Position numbers and translations under genes: made by a program. Below the pieces are notes generated by a model. It was not told the origin of the DNA. It saw only the letters and a program-made list of their open reading frames with translations, and did no database searches. From JBAZHE01 sp041652555 (GTDB taxonomy: Bacteria > Patescibacteriota > Patescibacteriia > Patescibacteriales > WJLG01), in contig JBAZHE010000001.1 in assembly GCA_041652555.1 (NCBI GenBank), positions 72,066-136,065 of the forward strand: 64,000 bases of DNA. The letters are read 5' to 3'. This document shows, piece after piece, positions 29,815 to 37,701 of the stretch. The number at the start of each line of letters is the position of its first letter. Position 1 is the first letter of the stretch.

Positions 29815-30903
29815 ATGGAGAATTTACTAGATAAAATTAAAGCTTTGCAAGTTCGGCTGGGTGAAATCTGGCAGGTTTTAGATTTAGAGAAATCAAGGGC
29901 GGAATTGATTGAAAAAAGAGCCTTGATGGAGGAGGAGAATTTTTGGCAGGATCAAGAGAGCGCCGTGAAAATTAGCAAAGAAGCCGAGGATTTGGATAAA
30001 GAAATAAAAAAATGGGAAAGCGTCAAGGCGGAAATTGATGATTTTTTTGATTTGATAGGCGAGGCGATTAAAGAAAAAGATAATACTTTAGAAAAAGAAA
30101 TTATTAAAAACTTAGCTGATTTGGAAAAAAGATTTGAGGACTTGGAATTTTTTGCTTTATTCTCTGGTAAGTATGACCGCAATAATACAATTCTTTCTAT
30201 ACATGCCGGTACTGGCGGTGTAGATGCGCAGGATTGGGCGGAAATGTTGGAACGGATGTATTTGCGGTTTTGCGAGAAAAAAGGTTTTAACGCTGAAATT
30301 ATTGATCGTAATACTGGCAATGAAGCTGGAATAAAAAGTTCTACTATAAAAATAGACGGACTATGGGCGTTTGGAAATTTAAAATCTGAAGCCGGTGTTC
30401 ATCGCCTAGTGCGCATTTCACCTTTTGATGGCGAAGCTATGCGCCAAACGTCTTTTGCTTTGGTCGATGTGGTGCCGGAATTTAATGATGTTGATGATAT
30501 TGAAATAAAAGACGCTGATATAAAATTGGAAACTTATCGTTCGTCTGGAGCTGGCGGCCAAAATGTTAATAAAGTAGAAACAGCGGTGCGCTTAATTCAT
30601 ATTTCAACTGGTATAATAGTTAATTGCCAAACTCAGCGTTCTCAGTATCAAAATCGTGAACTAGCGATTAAGCTTTTAAAATCTAAATTAAAAGAAAGAC
30701 AAATTGCCGAGCAGGCAGTTGAACAAAAAGAAGCACGCGGCGAAGTTCAGCGCGCCGATTGGGGAAGGCAGATTCGTTCTTATGTTTTGCAACCATATCA
30801 AATGATTAAGGATCATCGCACTGAAGCCGAGACTTCCGATGTTAAGCGAGTTTTGGATGGCGAGATTGATATGTTTATAGAAGCGTATTTAAAAATGAAA
30901 TAA
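29815..30903 (+). CDS. prfB: Peptide chain release factor 2
   Basis: RF2 ends translation at UAA and UGA. The 362-residue protein has the SPF codon-recognition tripeptide (VRISPFDGEAMRQ) and the catalytic GGQ loop (RSSGAGGQNVNKVETAVRL). The N-terminal coiled coil runs from 1 to about 100. The reading frame is continuous, so the programmed +1 frameshift found near codon 25 in many bacteria is absent. Its presence, together with genes that end in TGA, shows that UGA is a stop here, unlike in Gracilibacteria and Absconditabacteria. It probably stands alone. Confidence 0.96.
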   Translation: MENLLDKIKALQVRLGEIWQVLDLEKSRAELIEKRALMEEENFWQDQESAVKISKEAEDLDKEIKKWESVKAEIDDFFDLIGEAIKEKDNTLEKEIIKNLADLEKRFEDLEFFALFSGKYDRNNTILSIHAGTGGVDAQDWAEMLERMYLRFCEKKGFNAEIIDRNTGNEAGIKSSTIKIDGLWAFGNLKSEAGVHRLVRISPFDGEAMRQTSFALVDVVPEFNDVDDIEIKDADIKLETYRSSGAGGQNVNKVETAVRLIHISTGIIVNCQTQRSQYQNRELAIKLLKSKLKERQIAEQAVEQKEARGEVQRADWGRQIRSYVLQPYQMIKDHRTEAETSDVKRVLDGEIDMFIEAYLKMK

Positions 30904-30910
30904 GAAATAA

Positions 30911-31007
30911 TTTTGAATTTTCAATTTTGAAATAAATCTAAATTTTATAATTTTAAAAATTAAGAAATTAGAAAATTATTTCAAAATTGAAAATTGAAAA
31001 TTCAAAA
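30911..31007. repeat. AT-rich inverted repeat between prfB and comEC
   Basis: Arms TTTTGAATTTTCAATTTTG (from 30911) and its complement (to 31007) enclose about 45 nt of AT-rich DNA. The repeat reaches to 4 nt before the comEC ATG and supplies a spurious upstream TTG start. Confidence 0.75.
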
Positions 31008-31010
31008 TTA

Positions 31011-32576
31011 ATGAAAAGGAGGTGGATAATATTTTTTTCTTGCTGGTCGTTTGCCTTGGGTATTGCTATCGCCTCATTTTTACCGCAAAGATTTTTGCTG
31101 TTTGATATATATTTTTTTGCCATCGCTATAATTTTTGGTTTAGTCGCGTTTTTAATTCCCTCTAAAAAGAGGGGTGGCGCAGTACTCTGCGACGGGGTGT
31201 GTCGTGTTAAGAATCAAAGCAATTTCAAGCGAGTCGTTTTGTTATTGCTGGCTTTTTTGTTTTTGGGAATTTGGCGTTTAGCTATTTCTTTTCCTGATAA
31301 TTCGCCAGATAAAATTTGGTATTATAACGGAGAGAATTTAGAAATTACCGGCATTGTTGCGAGTGAGCCGGTTAATAAAGAAAAAACTCAGCGTCTGGAA
31401 ATAAATGTTTTAAATATTAATCCCCCTCTAGAAAGAGGGGTGCCCGTACTCGGGCGGGGTGTGTCGAGCGTTACCAACAAAGCTGTTTCAGGAAGTATTC
31501 TCGTCTCCGTGCCAATTTATCCTGAATATTTTTACAGCGATGTTATAAAATTTCAATGCGAAATAAAGTCGCCCGGCGTGATTGAAGATTTTGATTATGG
31601 TCGTTATCTCGCAGCAAAAAATATTTACTCAGTTTGCTATAGTCCTAAATTAATTTTATCTTATAAAGAAGGGGTGGAAAAAGGCGTGGGGCTAAACATA
31701 AAAAAATCTTTACCTTTGGAGTTTATTTGGCGTCCGATATTTTCTTTGCGCAAATTTTTTCGTTCCACTATTGAATTGGGTTTAAAAGAACCCGAGGCCG
31801 GATTAGTAAAAGCTTTTATTTTAGGCGACTCCACTGCCATTCCGGACGAGCTTAATAATTCTTTCCGTCAAAGCGGTCTTTCGCATATTGTGGCGATTTC
31901 CGGAACGCATATCACTCTAATGGTTGGAATGTTTTTCTTTTTATTGTTGGGAATAAATTTAAAACGACGCCAAGCTTTTTATTTATCAATTCCCTTAATA
32001 ATTTTTTATATCACCCTGGCTGGTTCGCCAGCTTCGGCAGTGCGTTCGGGGGTGATGGGATTTTTGGTTCTTTTGGCTTTGCATGTTGGACGCCTGAATC
32101 GTTTAGATTATTCTCTAGTTTTGTCTGGCGCAGTTATGCTTTTGGTTAATCCGAAATATTTAATTGCTGATGCCGGATTCCAGCTATCATTTTTGGCAGT
32201 TTTGAGCATGGCTTATTTGTACCCATTTTTTGATAATCGTCTTAAACCTTTTTATGAAAAAGCCCCTAAGAAAATTAGGGGAGTGGTAAAAGTTATTTGT
32301 CAAGCCTTTGCCTTAACAATCGCCGCGCAAATATTTACTTTGCCGATTTTAATTTTTAGTTTTCGCCAAATTTCTTTTATCGCACCATTTTCAAATATTT
32401 TAGTTCTTTGGATTTCTCCATTTTTAATGGGTGGAGCGTTTATCGGCATCGGTTTGTCTTTACTAATTCCTGTCGTCGCTCCATTTTTCTTTCTACCGAC
32501 CGGACTAGTGGCTAAATATTTAATAGCTGTAGCCGAAATTTGTGCCACACTACCTTTCGCGTATTGGAAGTTTTAG
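31011..32576 (+). CDS. comEC: ComEC/Rec2-type DNA uptake channel, membrane part only
   Basis: ComEC forms the inner-membrane channel for transforming DNA. The start at 31011 is chosen because the upstream TTG lies in the inverted repeat. Of 521 residues, several N-terminal helices and an OB-like region (about 95-200) precede the competence core: GLVKAFILGDSTAIPDELN, QSGLSHIVAISGTHITLMVG and AVRSGVMGFLVLLALHVGRL, then multiple helices. The C-terminal metallo-beta-lactamase nuclease domain of long ComEC proteins is missing. Two dispersed repeats are inserted in frame (31158-31204 and 31422-31466), both encoding Cys/Gly/Val-rich strings. Confidence 0.9.
   Translation: MKRRWIIFFSCWSFALGIAIASFLPQRFLLFDIYFFAIAIIFGLVAFLIPSKKRGGAVLCDGVCRVKNQSNFKRVVLLLLAFLFLGIWRLAISFPDNSPDKIWYYNGENLEITGIVASEPVNKEKTQRLEINVLNINPPLERGVPVLGRGVSSVTNKAVSGSILVSVPIYPEYFYSDVIKFQCEIKSPGVIEDFDYGRYLAAKNIYSVCYSPKLILSYKEGVEKGVGLNIKKSLPLEFIWRPIFSLRKFFRSTIELGLKEPEAGLVKAFILGDSTAIPDELNNSFRQSGLSHIVAISGTHITLMVGMFFFLLLGINLKRRQAFYLSIPLIIFYITLAGSPASAVRSGVMGFLVLLALHVGRLNRLDYSLVLSGAVMLLVNPKYLIADAGFQLSFLAVLSMAYLYPFFDNRLKPFYEKAPKKIRGVVKVICQAFALTIAAQIFTLPILIFSFRQISFIAPFSNILVLWISPFLMGGAFIGIGLSLLIPVVAPFFFLPTGLVAKYLIAVAEICATLPFAYWKF
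31158..31204. repeat. In-frame palindromic repeat in comEC (copy 1)
   Basis: CCCTCT-n5-AGAGGGG, a GCAGTACTCTGC-type centre and a GGGGTGTGTCG end. Same family as 31422, 33590 and 44374. It adds about 15 residues in the N-terminal loop of ComEC. Confidence 0.75.
31422..31466. repeat. In-frame palindromic repeat in comEC (copy 2)
   Basis: CCCCCTCT-agaa-AGAGGGG, then CCCGTACTCGGG and CGGGGTGTGTCG. Encodes the PLERGV string. Confidence 0.75.
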
Positions 32577-32625
32577 TAAGTTTTGTCAAATAGGCAAAAA
32601 GACATAGAAAAGGTATAATTTATAT

Positions 32626-34116
32626 ATGATTTATGTTAATAAATTTAGAATAATTTGGATAATTGCTTTAACAGCCATGGTTTTTGTTTTGGCCTGGTTA
32701 AAAATCGTTCCGACCGGTAAAATTACCTATTTTAATAATAGCGACTTTATTAGTAATTTAACGCCAGTTGAGAGAATGAATGTTGATAAAATTATTGGTG
32801 ACCCTGTTTATTTTACTTTGCGTGTGCCTCGTCGTTTTGAGAGCGCTAAGTTGACTATAAAATTTAAAAATGAAAGTGCTTTGCCAATTATAGAAGCTGG
32901 GGTTTTGATTGATAAAAAAGTTTGGAACTATGATTTAAAGCCTTTGGACAATTCTATTTTGGATAATTTGATAGGTAAATGGAATTCTGTTCGCTCTGGA
33001 GATTTGCTTTTATTGCAGAGAGAGAAAAAGTTTAAAAGTGTAGAAGAATTTTTGAAAAATCCGCCAGTGAGTGATAAAATCGCTGCTTATAATTATTCTC
33101 TAGAACAAAATTTTTTATTACCAGATTATAAAACTTCAAAAGAAGAAATGACTTTGTGTCGTCCGCTTCAGGGTGCTTATCAATTTTATACATATATTAA
33201 GGATGAAGATTTGTCGTTTGATTTTGCTTTACAGGATTTGAATAAAAATGATGACGAAGATATAGTTGACGCTTTGGTTTATTATAAGGATCAAGAAATA
33301 TACAAAGAAACCTTACCAGATAATAATAGTAATAGTAGAAATTTAAAATTATTTTTAACCAATTTGCCAGAGGGAGTTTATAAAATAAGTTTGCGCGCCA
33401 ATAATGATATTGTGACGCGCACAATAACTACGTCACAATCAAAAATTACTTTTATAAATAAAGTCGCCTTGGCTGATACGCCCGAAGTTTCGTGCGGTCG
33501 AAATTTGTTTACCAATAGCCGAGTGGCGCAATTTCAAACAATTTTATCCAATAAGCTCGGACAAATTAAAATTACCCAGGCAATTAAATCCCCTCTAGAA
33601 AGAGGGGTGCATCAGTACTCTGAGGCGGGGTGTGTCGGCGTCTGCACACAGCAAGAAGTTAATTTGAACGAAACCTATAAACTTTTTTCTACTGGATGCC
33701 AGAACAGGGCAGTGCCCTGTTCCTACGAGACCTTACCGTCATTTTCTGAAATTATTATGCCATCTGACGGGATAACTGTAACTGGCGACGGTTTATTTTC
33801 TTTTTCCCTTGAACAATTTTTTAATCCGGAAATAAAAAAAGTTGACGAGAATTTTGATCCTGACCGAGAAGATGTAGATTTTATTATTGCTAAATATACA
33901 CCACCAACACTCGATGGTGAATGGAAGATTGCCACCGCTGATTTTGATTTAACAAACGCTTATAAAGAATTTAATAAACATAGTTTTTTGATTTCTATTC
34001 CAGGACTCCGCGCTGAAGATGGAACTTTGGATGGAGTAGAAGTTGGAGAGGTTAAAATTGAGCTATCTGGAGTAAGTTTGTTTGATAAAATATTTAAAAT
34101 GATAAATGATAAATGA
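32626..34116 (+). CDS. Unknown membrane-anchored extracytoplasmic protein
   Basis: I do not recognise this 496-residue protein. One N-terminal membrane helix (8-27) is followed by a large, beta-rich soluble region with many short strands and no catalytic motif I can name. Residues about 320-345 (SPLERGV through VCTQQ) are encoded by a dispersed palindromic repeat at 33590-33637. A second short GC-rich palindrome (33698-33731) adds another Cys-containing stretch. Both keep the frame, so the protein tolerates insertions there, probably in surface loops. The next gene overlaps its end by 11 nt and encodes a small membrane protein, which suggests a functional pair. Confidence 0.6.
   Translation: MIYVNKFRIIWIIALTAMVFVLAWLKIVPTGKITYFNNSDFISNLTPVERMNVDKIIGDPVYFTLRVPRRFESAKLTIKFKNESALPIIEAGVLIDKKVWNYDLKPLDNSILDNLIGKWNSVRSGDLLLLQREKKFKSVEEFLKNPPVSDKIAAYNYSLEQNFLLPDYKTSKEEMTLCRPLQGAYQFYTYIKDEDLSFDFALQDLNKNDDEDIVDALVYYKDQEIYKETLPDNNSNSRNLKLFLTNLPEGVYKISLRANNDIVTRTITTSQSKITFINKVALADTPEVSCGRNLFTNSRVAQFQTILSNKLGQIKITQAIKSPLERGVHQYSEAGCVGVCTQQEVNLNETYKLFSTGCQNRAVPCSYETLPSFSEIIMPSDGITVTGDGLFSFSLEQFFNPEIKKVDENFDPDREDVDFIIAKYTPPTLDGEWKIATADFDLTNAYKEFNKHSFLISIPGLRAEDGTLDGVEVGEVKIELSGVSLFDKIFKMINDK
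33590..33637. repeat. In-frame palindromic repeat in the 32626 gene
   Basis: CCCCTCT-agaa-AGAGGGG, CAGTACTCTG centre and GGCGGGGTGTGTCGG end; third member of the family in this window that lies inside a gene. Confidence 0.75.
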
Positions 34117-34306
34117 TAAATTAGGGAGTATATTTAAAGAATTATTTTATGCTTTAACTGTTTTCTTGGTGGTTTTAGCGGTTTTAGAGTTGCTTTTTTC
34201 TCGGATGGTGTTGGCTTATATTAATTTAAGCTATTTGTTGCTCGTCTGGCTGATAATTGGTATAATTTTATTAGTAATATCAAAGAAAAAGTTGTCATCC
34301 CCGTGA
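34106..34306 (+). CDS. Small two-helix membrane protein
   Basis: A 66-residue protein with two strongly hydrophobic helices (about 13-32 and 38-59) and short Lys-rich ends. It starts inside the end of the preceding gene (ATGATAAATGATAAATGA shared), so it is translationally coupled. The last residues LSSP and the TGA stop are supplied by the dispersed repeat that begins at 34294, so insertion of the repeat fixed or changed the C-terminus. The function is unknown. Confidence 0.6.
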   Translation: MINDKLGSIFKELFYALTVFLVVLAVLELLFSRMVLAYINLSYLLLVWLIIGIILLVISKKKLSSP

Positions 34307-34373
34307 AAACGGGGATCCAGAATTTTTTACAGCAACGCTCGAACACTGGATTCCCGCCTACGCGGGAATGACA
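34294..34373. repeat. GTCATCCCC/GGGAATGAC palindromic element
   Basis: Two facing hairpins, CCCCGT-n4-ACGGGG and CCCGCC-n3-GCGGG, with the outer ends GTCATCC and GGAATGAC. About 80 bp. Same family as 40399, 48091 and 51982. Confidence 0.85.
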
Positions 34374-34395
34374 CAAGAGAGAAAAGAAAAAATAA

Positions 34396-34429
34396 AAAAG
34401 CGCTGAAAACTCGGGGAGAGTTCAGCGCT
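34396..34429 (-). terminator. Leftward terminator of the 34453 gene
   Basis: A strong hairpin, AGCGCTGAA-x-ACTC with GAGTT-CAGCGCT. Read leftwards it is followed by a T-run (the A-run at 34388-34398). Confidence 0.85.
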
Positions 34430-34452
34430 AAGGGAAACTTTGAGGAGTGCCG

Positions 34453-34905
34453 TTATTTTTTATCCAATTGTCTATTGGTGTTTAAAAATTTGTATTTAAT
34501 TTTTTTTCCAAGATAAACGGAAAAAAATAAGACGCAAATTAAGATTGTTAAAAAAATGCCCATTTTAATTTTTGTAGCAAAATTATAGCATTTTTCTACA
34601 AGTAGAAAAATCGTTAAAAATGCAGCAGTATTTAAAAAAATACCTTCATTTAAAGATGGCAAGGCTTGTTCTGGAGGTTCTTTTTTTGAGCCGAAACCTA
34701 AACCACTGAGGAATAAAATAAATGCACTCCCTATTAATATAAGCATTAAAACAATAGCCTTATATTGAAGGTTGGAATGCAGAAAGTTCGTGATTTCTGG
34801 TTGAGATAGACGGACGATTGCGGAAAGAAGTAATCCTAAAATTGCACCAAACATAATCGACGCAAAGAAGTCTGCTAGATCAAATGATTTTTTTGAACTT
34901 TTCAT
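34453..34905 (-). CDS. Unknown four-helix membrane protein
   Basis: I do not recognise this 150-residue protein. It has about four membrane helices (about 14-33, 48-69, 88-104, 114-131), a Lys/Ser-rich start and a basic C-terminus, with no known motif. Unlike most genes around it, it has a clear ribosome site (GGGAGGT, 7 nt before the ATG) and its own strong terminator. This pattern recurs at 20032, 42259 and 54580, all small envelope genes, and may mark genes with a different origin or control. Confidence 0.6.
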   Translation of the reverse strand: MKSSKKSFDLADFFASIMFGAILGLLLSAIVRLSQPEITNFLHSNLQYKAIVLMLILIGSAFILFLSGLGFGSKKEPPEQALPSLNEGIFLNTAAFLTIFLLVEKCYNFATKIKMGIFLTILICVLFFSVYLGKKIKYKFLNTNRQLDKK

Positions 34906-34984
34906 TTTTTACCTCCCTTATTTGATTGTTAAAGACCGTAAAGATACTATATTTATACCGTATTTTATTAACTTTGTCAATATT

Positions 34985-36952
34985 ATGTCAAAAAAAACGC
35001 TAAAAATACCCACTTTCGCTAAAGCTATGGCGGGCAAGACTAAAAAGAAGAGTGTTAATCAGGAGTTAACTGATGTTTTGTTAGCTTCTAAGAAGGTTTA
35101 TAAGCCGTCTAAGAAGGTTGTGGCGGAGGCGGCGGTTAAAGACTGGGAAAAGGCTAGACGTGAGGCTGATAAAGATCCTTTGAAATATTGGGAAGAGGCA
35201 GCTCGCGATTTAGTTTGGTTTAAGCCATGGACTCAGGTTTTAGATAAATCACAAAAGCCGTTTTATAAATGGTTTATTGGTGGCAAAACAAATCTCGCCT
35301 ATAATGCTGTTGACCGCTGGCTTAATACGCCGAAAGAAAATCAAGTAGCGATTATGTCTGAGGATGAAACCGGTCGCGCTCGTAAATTTACTTACAAAGA
35401 AATTTCTCGTGAAATTAATAAAACCGTTAATGCTTTAAAAAATATTGGTGTGAAAAAGGGCGACAGAGTGGCAATTTATATGCCAAACATTCCAGAAATT
35501 GCTTTTGCGATGTTGGCTTGCGCAAAAATTGGTGCGATGCATTCTGTGGTTTATGCCGGTTATAGCGCCACCGCTTTAAAAGATAGAATTCAAGATGCTA
35601 GCGCTAAAGTTGTTTTTACTGCTGATGGTTCTTTGCGTCGCGGTAAGGTTATTAATTTGAAATCAGTTGTAGACGAAGCAGTTAAAGATTGTTCATCCGT
35701 AGAAAAAATAATTGTTGTTAAGAATAATAATCAAGAAGTAGCTTTTAATAGTAAAAAAGATATCTGGTATCACGATTTTATCAAGGATCAATCAGATGAG
35801 GCTGTCTGCGAGGCGATGGATAGTGAGGATCCGGCTTTTGTTCTCTATACTTCTGGTACAACTTCTAAGCCAAAAGGCGTAGTGCACGTTCACGGTGGTT
35901 ATCCAGTTGGAGTTTTGCGCACAATGAAATGGGTTTGGGACGTGAAAGAGACTGATATTTTTTGGTGTACGGCTGACCCTGGTTGGATTACCGGACATTC
36001 ATATATTATATACGGACCATTGCTTGCTGGCGTAACTACTCTGATGTATGAAGGCACGCCGGATTTTCCAGAACAAGATCATATTTGGAAATTAGTTGAA
36101 AAATATAAAATTACTATTCTTTATACCGCACCGACCTTGATTCGTGCGATGATGAGCATGGGCGACGAATTACCTGACAAACATCTAATGGAAAGTTTGC
36201 GTCTTTTGGGCTCGGTTGGTGAGCCAATAAATCCTGAAGCTTGGCGCTGGTATTTTAAGCATATCGGCAAAGGACAGTGCCCAATTATGGATACTTGGTG
36301 GCAAACAGAAACAGGTTGCAATATGTTAACTCCTTTACCAAGCGCACCTTTAAAAGCTGGTTCAGCTACAAAACCATTCCCAGGAATTGAAGCCGATATC
36401 TACGGTATGAATGGCAAAAAAGTTCCTGTTGGCAAAGGCGGTTATTTAGTTATTAAAAATCCTTGGCCATCAATGATTCGCACAGTTTTTAATGCCCCGG
36501 AAAGATATTTAAAAACTTACTGGAAACAAATTAAAGGAGTTTATTTCACCGGTGATATTGGTTTTAAGGATAAAGATGGTTATTTCTTTATTCAAGGTCG
36601 TACTGATGATATGTTAAAAATTGCCGGACATAGAATTGGTACTGCCGAAGTTGAGTCAGCCTTCGTGGCCCATCCTTCAGTGGCTGAATGTGGTGTTATC
36701 GGCGTGCCTGATGCTATCAAAGGCGAAACCATTAAAGCTTTTTGTATTTTGAAAAAGGGGATTATCGGCAGTGATGAATTAAAAGCTGAATTAAAAATGC
36801 ACGTCCGCAAAACTATCGGGCCGGTTGCAGTTATGAGCGGAATAGAATTTGTAGAAACCCTACCAAAAACCCGTTCCGGAAAAATAATGCGTCGCGTCTT
36901 AAAAGCTAAAGAATTGGGCTTGCCATTAGGAGATACCTCAGCCCTGATTTAA
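34985..36952 (+). CDS. acs: Acetyl-CoA synthetase, AMP-forming
   Basis: Acs activates acetate to acetyl-CoA through acetyl-AMP. The start is set at ATG 34985 because upstream in-frame sequence is promoter-like. Of 655 residues, 8-18 (PTFAKAMAGK) are a dispersed repeat inserted in frame near the N-terminus (35009-35038). The family core follows: VWFKPWTQVLD, NLAYNAVDRW, the P-loop YTSGTTSKPKGVVHVHGGY (near 290), DTWWQTETG, the hinge YFIQGRTDDMLKIAGHRIG and the C-terminal PKTRSGKIMRR, where the Lys is the residue that protein acetyltransferases modify in other bacteria. An Acd/GNAT gene follows 750 bp downstream, past a dead transposase. Confidence 0.93.
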   Translation: MSKKTLKIPTFAKAMAGKTKKKSVNQELTDVLLASKKVYKPSKKVVAEAAVKDWEKARREADKDPLKYWEEAARDLVWFKPWTQVLDKSQKPFYKWFIGGKTNLAYNAVDRWLNTPKENQVAIMSEDETGRARKFTYKEISREINKTVNALKNIGVKKGDRVAIYMPNIPEIAFAMLACAKIGAMHSVVYAGYSATALKDRIQDASAKVVFTADGSLRRGKVINLKSVVDEAVKDCSSVEKIIVVKNNNQEVAFNSKKDIWYHDFIKDQSDEAVCEAMDSEDPAFVLYTSGTTSKPKGVVHVHGGYPVGVLRTMKWVWDVKETDIFWCTADPGWITGHSYIIYGPLLAGVTTLMYEGTPDFPEQDHIWKLVEKYKITILYTAPTLIRAMMSMGDELPDKHLMESLRLLGSVGEPINPEAWRWYFKHIGKGQCPIMDTWWQTETGCNMLTPLPSAPLKAGSATKPFPGIEADIYGMNGKKVPVGKGGYLVIKNPWPSMIRTVFNAPERYLKTYWKQIKGVYFTGDIGFKDKDGYFFIQGRTDDMLKIAGHRIGTAEVESAFVAHPSVAECGVIGVPDAIKGETIKAFCILKKGIIGSDELKAELKMHVRKTIGPVAVMSGIEFVETLPKTRSGKIMRRVLKAKELGLPLGDTSALI

Positions 36953-36975
36953 TAATGTATTAATCCCCTCTATGT

Positions 36976-37014
36976 GGGGGTGCCATAGTCCCTGTACTCA
37001 GGGCTGTGGCACCC
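36976..37014. repeat. REP-like repeat, left copy
   Basis: 39 nt, GGGGGTGCCATAGTCCC to GGGCTGTGGCACCC. It is inverted relative to 37604-37642 with two or three differences. Each copy can itself fold (GGGTGCC with GGCACCC). The pair flanks the REP-type transposase. Confidence 0.8.
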
Positions 37015-37039
37015 AGGTGCAAGTGTTTAAAAAAAAGTT

Positions 37040-37585
37040 ATGCCACCACTAAGGATAAATATTGAAAACGAGAATTCTTTGCATTTTTTGACGCTGACTA
37101 TTATTGAGTGGATAGATATTTTTACTAAGCCACAATATTTTGATATTATTATTGACAGTTTGAAATATTGTCGAGAAAATAAAGGCTTAAAATTATTTGA
37201 ATTCGTTATTCTAGCTAATCATTTGCATTTAATTGTTAAAGCTAAAGAGGGCTATAAATTATCGCAAATAGTTAGCGATTTTAAAAAATACACTACGAGA
37301 GAAATTCTGAAAGCTTTGCAGGTGGACAATAGGAGATATATTTTAAATTTAATTAAAAATAGTTTTTCCAGAAAAAAAGATTACGAAAATCAAATTTAGC
37401 AAAGAGAAAATTATCCAGAAATGATTAGTTCGGAAAAATTTTTGCAAGAAAAGATAAAATATATTCATAATAATCCAGTAAAGAAAAATTATGTTTGCTT
37501 GCCGGAGTATTGGTATTATTCTTCGGCTAGAAATGATATATTAAACGATAATAGTTTAATTGAGCTTGATAATCTTTGGGCGTAG
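37040..37585 (+). pseudogene. REP-associated (Y1/HUH) transposase, broken by a nonsense codon
   Basis: The frame encodes a TnpA-REP (RAYT) family HUH nuclease: the HUH motif is in VILANHLHLIVKAKEG (H-L-H), the catalytic Tyr helix is SQIVSDFKKYTTREIL, and the C-terminus has EKIKYIHNNPVKKNYV and WYYSSARND, all standard. A TAG at 37397-37399 interrupts the same frame just where the family has a Trp (QI-stop-QRENYPEMI, normally W-Q-x-x-x-H/Y-P), so a single TGG to TAG change inactivated it. It is flanked by 39-bp inverted REP-like repeats, the arrangement of RAYT loci. Confidence 0.85.
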
Positions 37586-37603
37586 TACTGAGATTTGCAA
37601 ATA

Positions 37604-37642
37604 GGGTGCCACAGCCTTGAGTACCGGGACTATGGCACCCCC
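37604..37642. repeat. REP-like repeat, right copy
   Basis: Inverted copy of 36976-37014; see that entry. It ends 60 nt before the acyl-CoA synthetase gene. Confidence 0.8.
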
Positions 37643-37701
37643 AAGTAAAGATAATTTTAATATTAGCGTTACGAATTATGCGTTGCGCGTTATAAGAATA
37701 T

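Noticed and set aside
29815..30903. Programmed frameshift in prfB
   Set aside because: The frame is continuous from the start; no in-frame TGA occurs near codon 25.
37397..37399. Recoding of TAG as a sense codon
   Set aside because: Other genes end in TAG (for example higA at 6472 and rnhA), so one TAG in a transposase is best read as a mutation.
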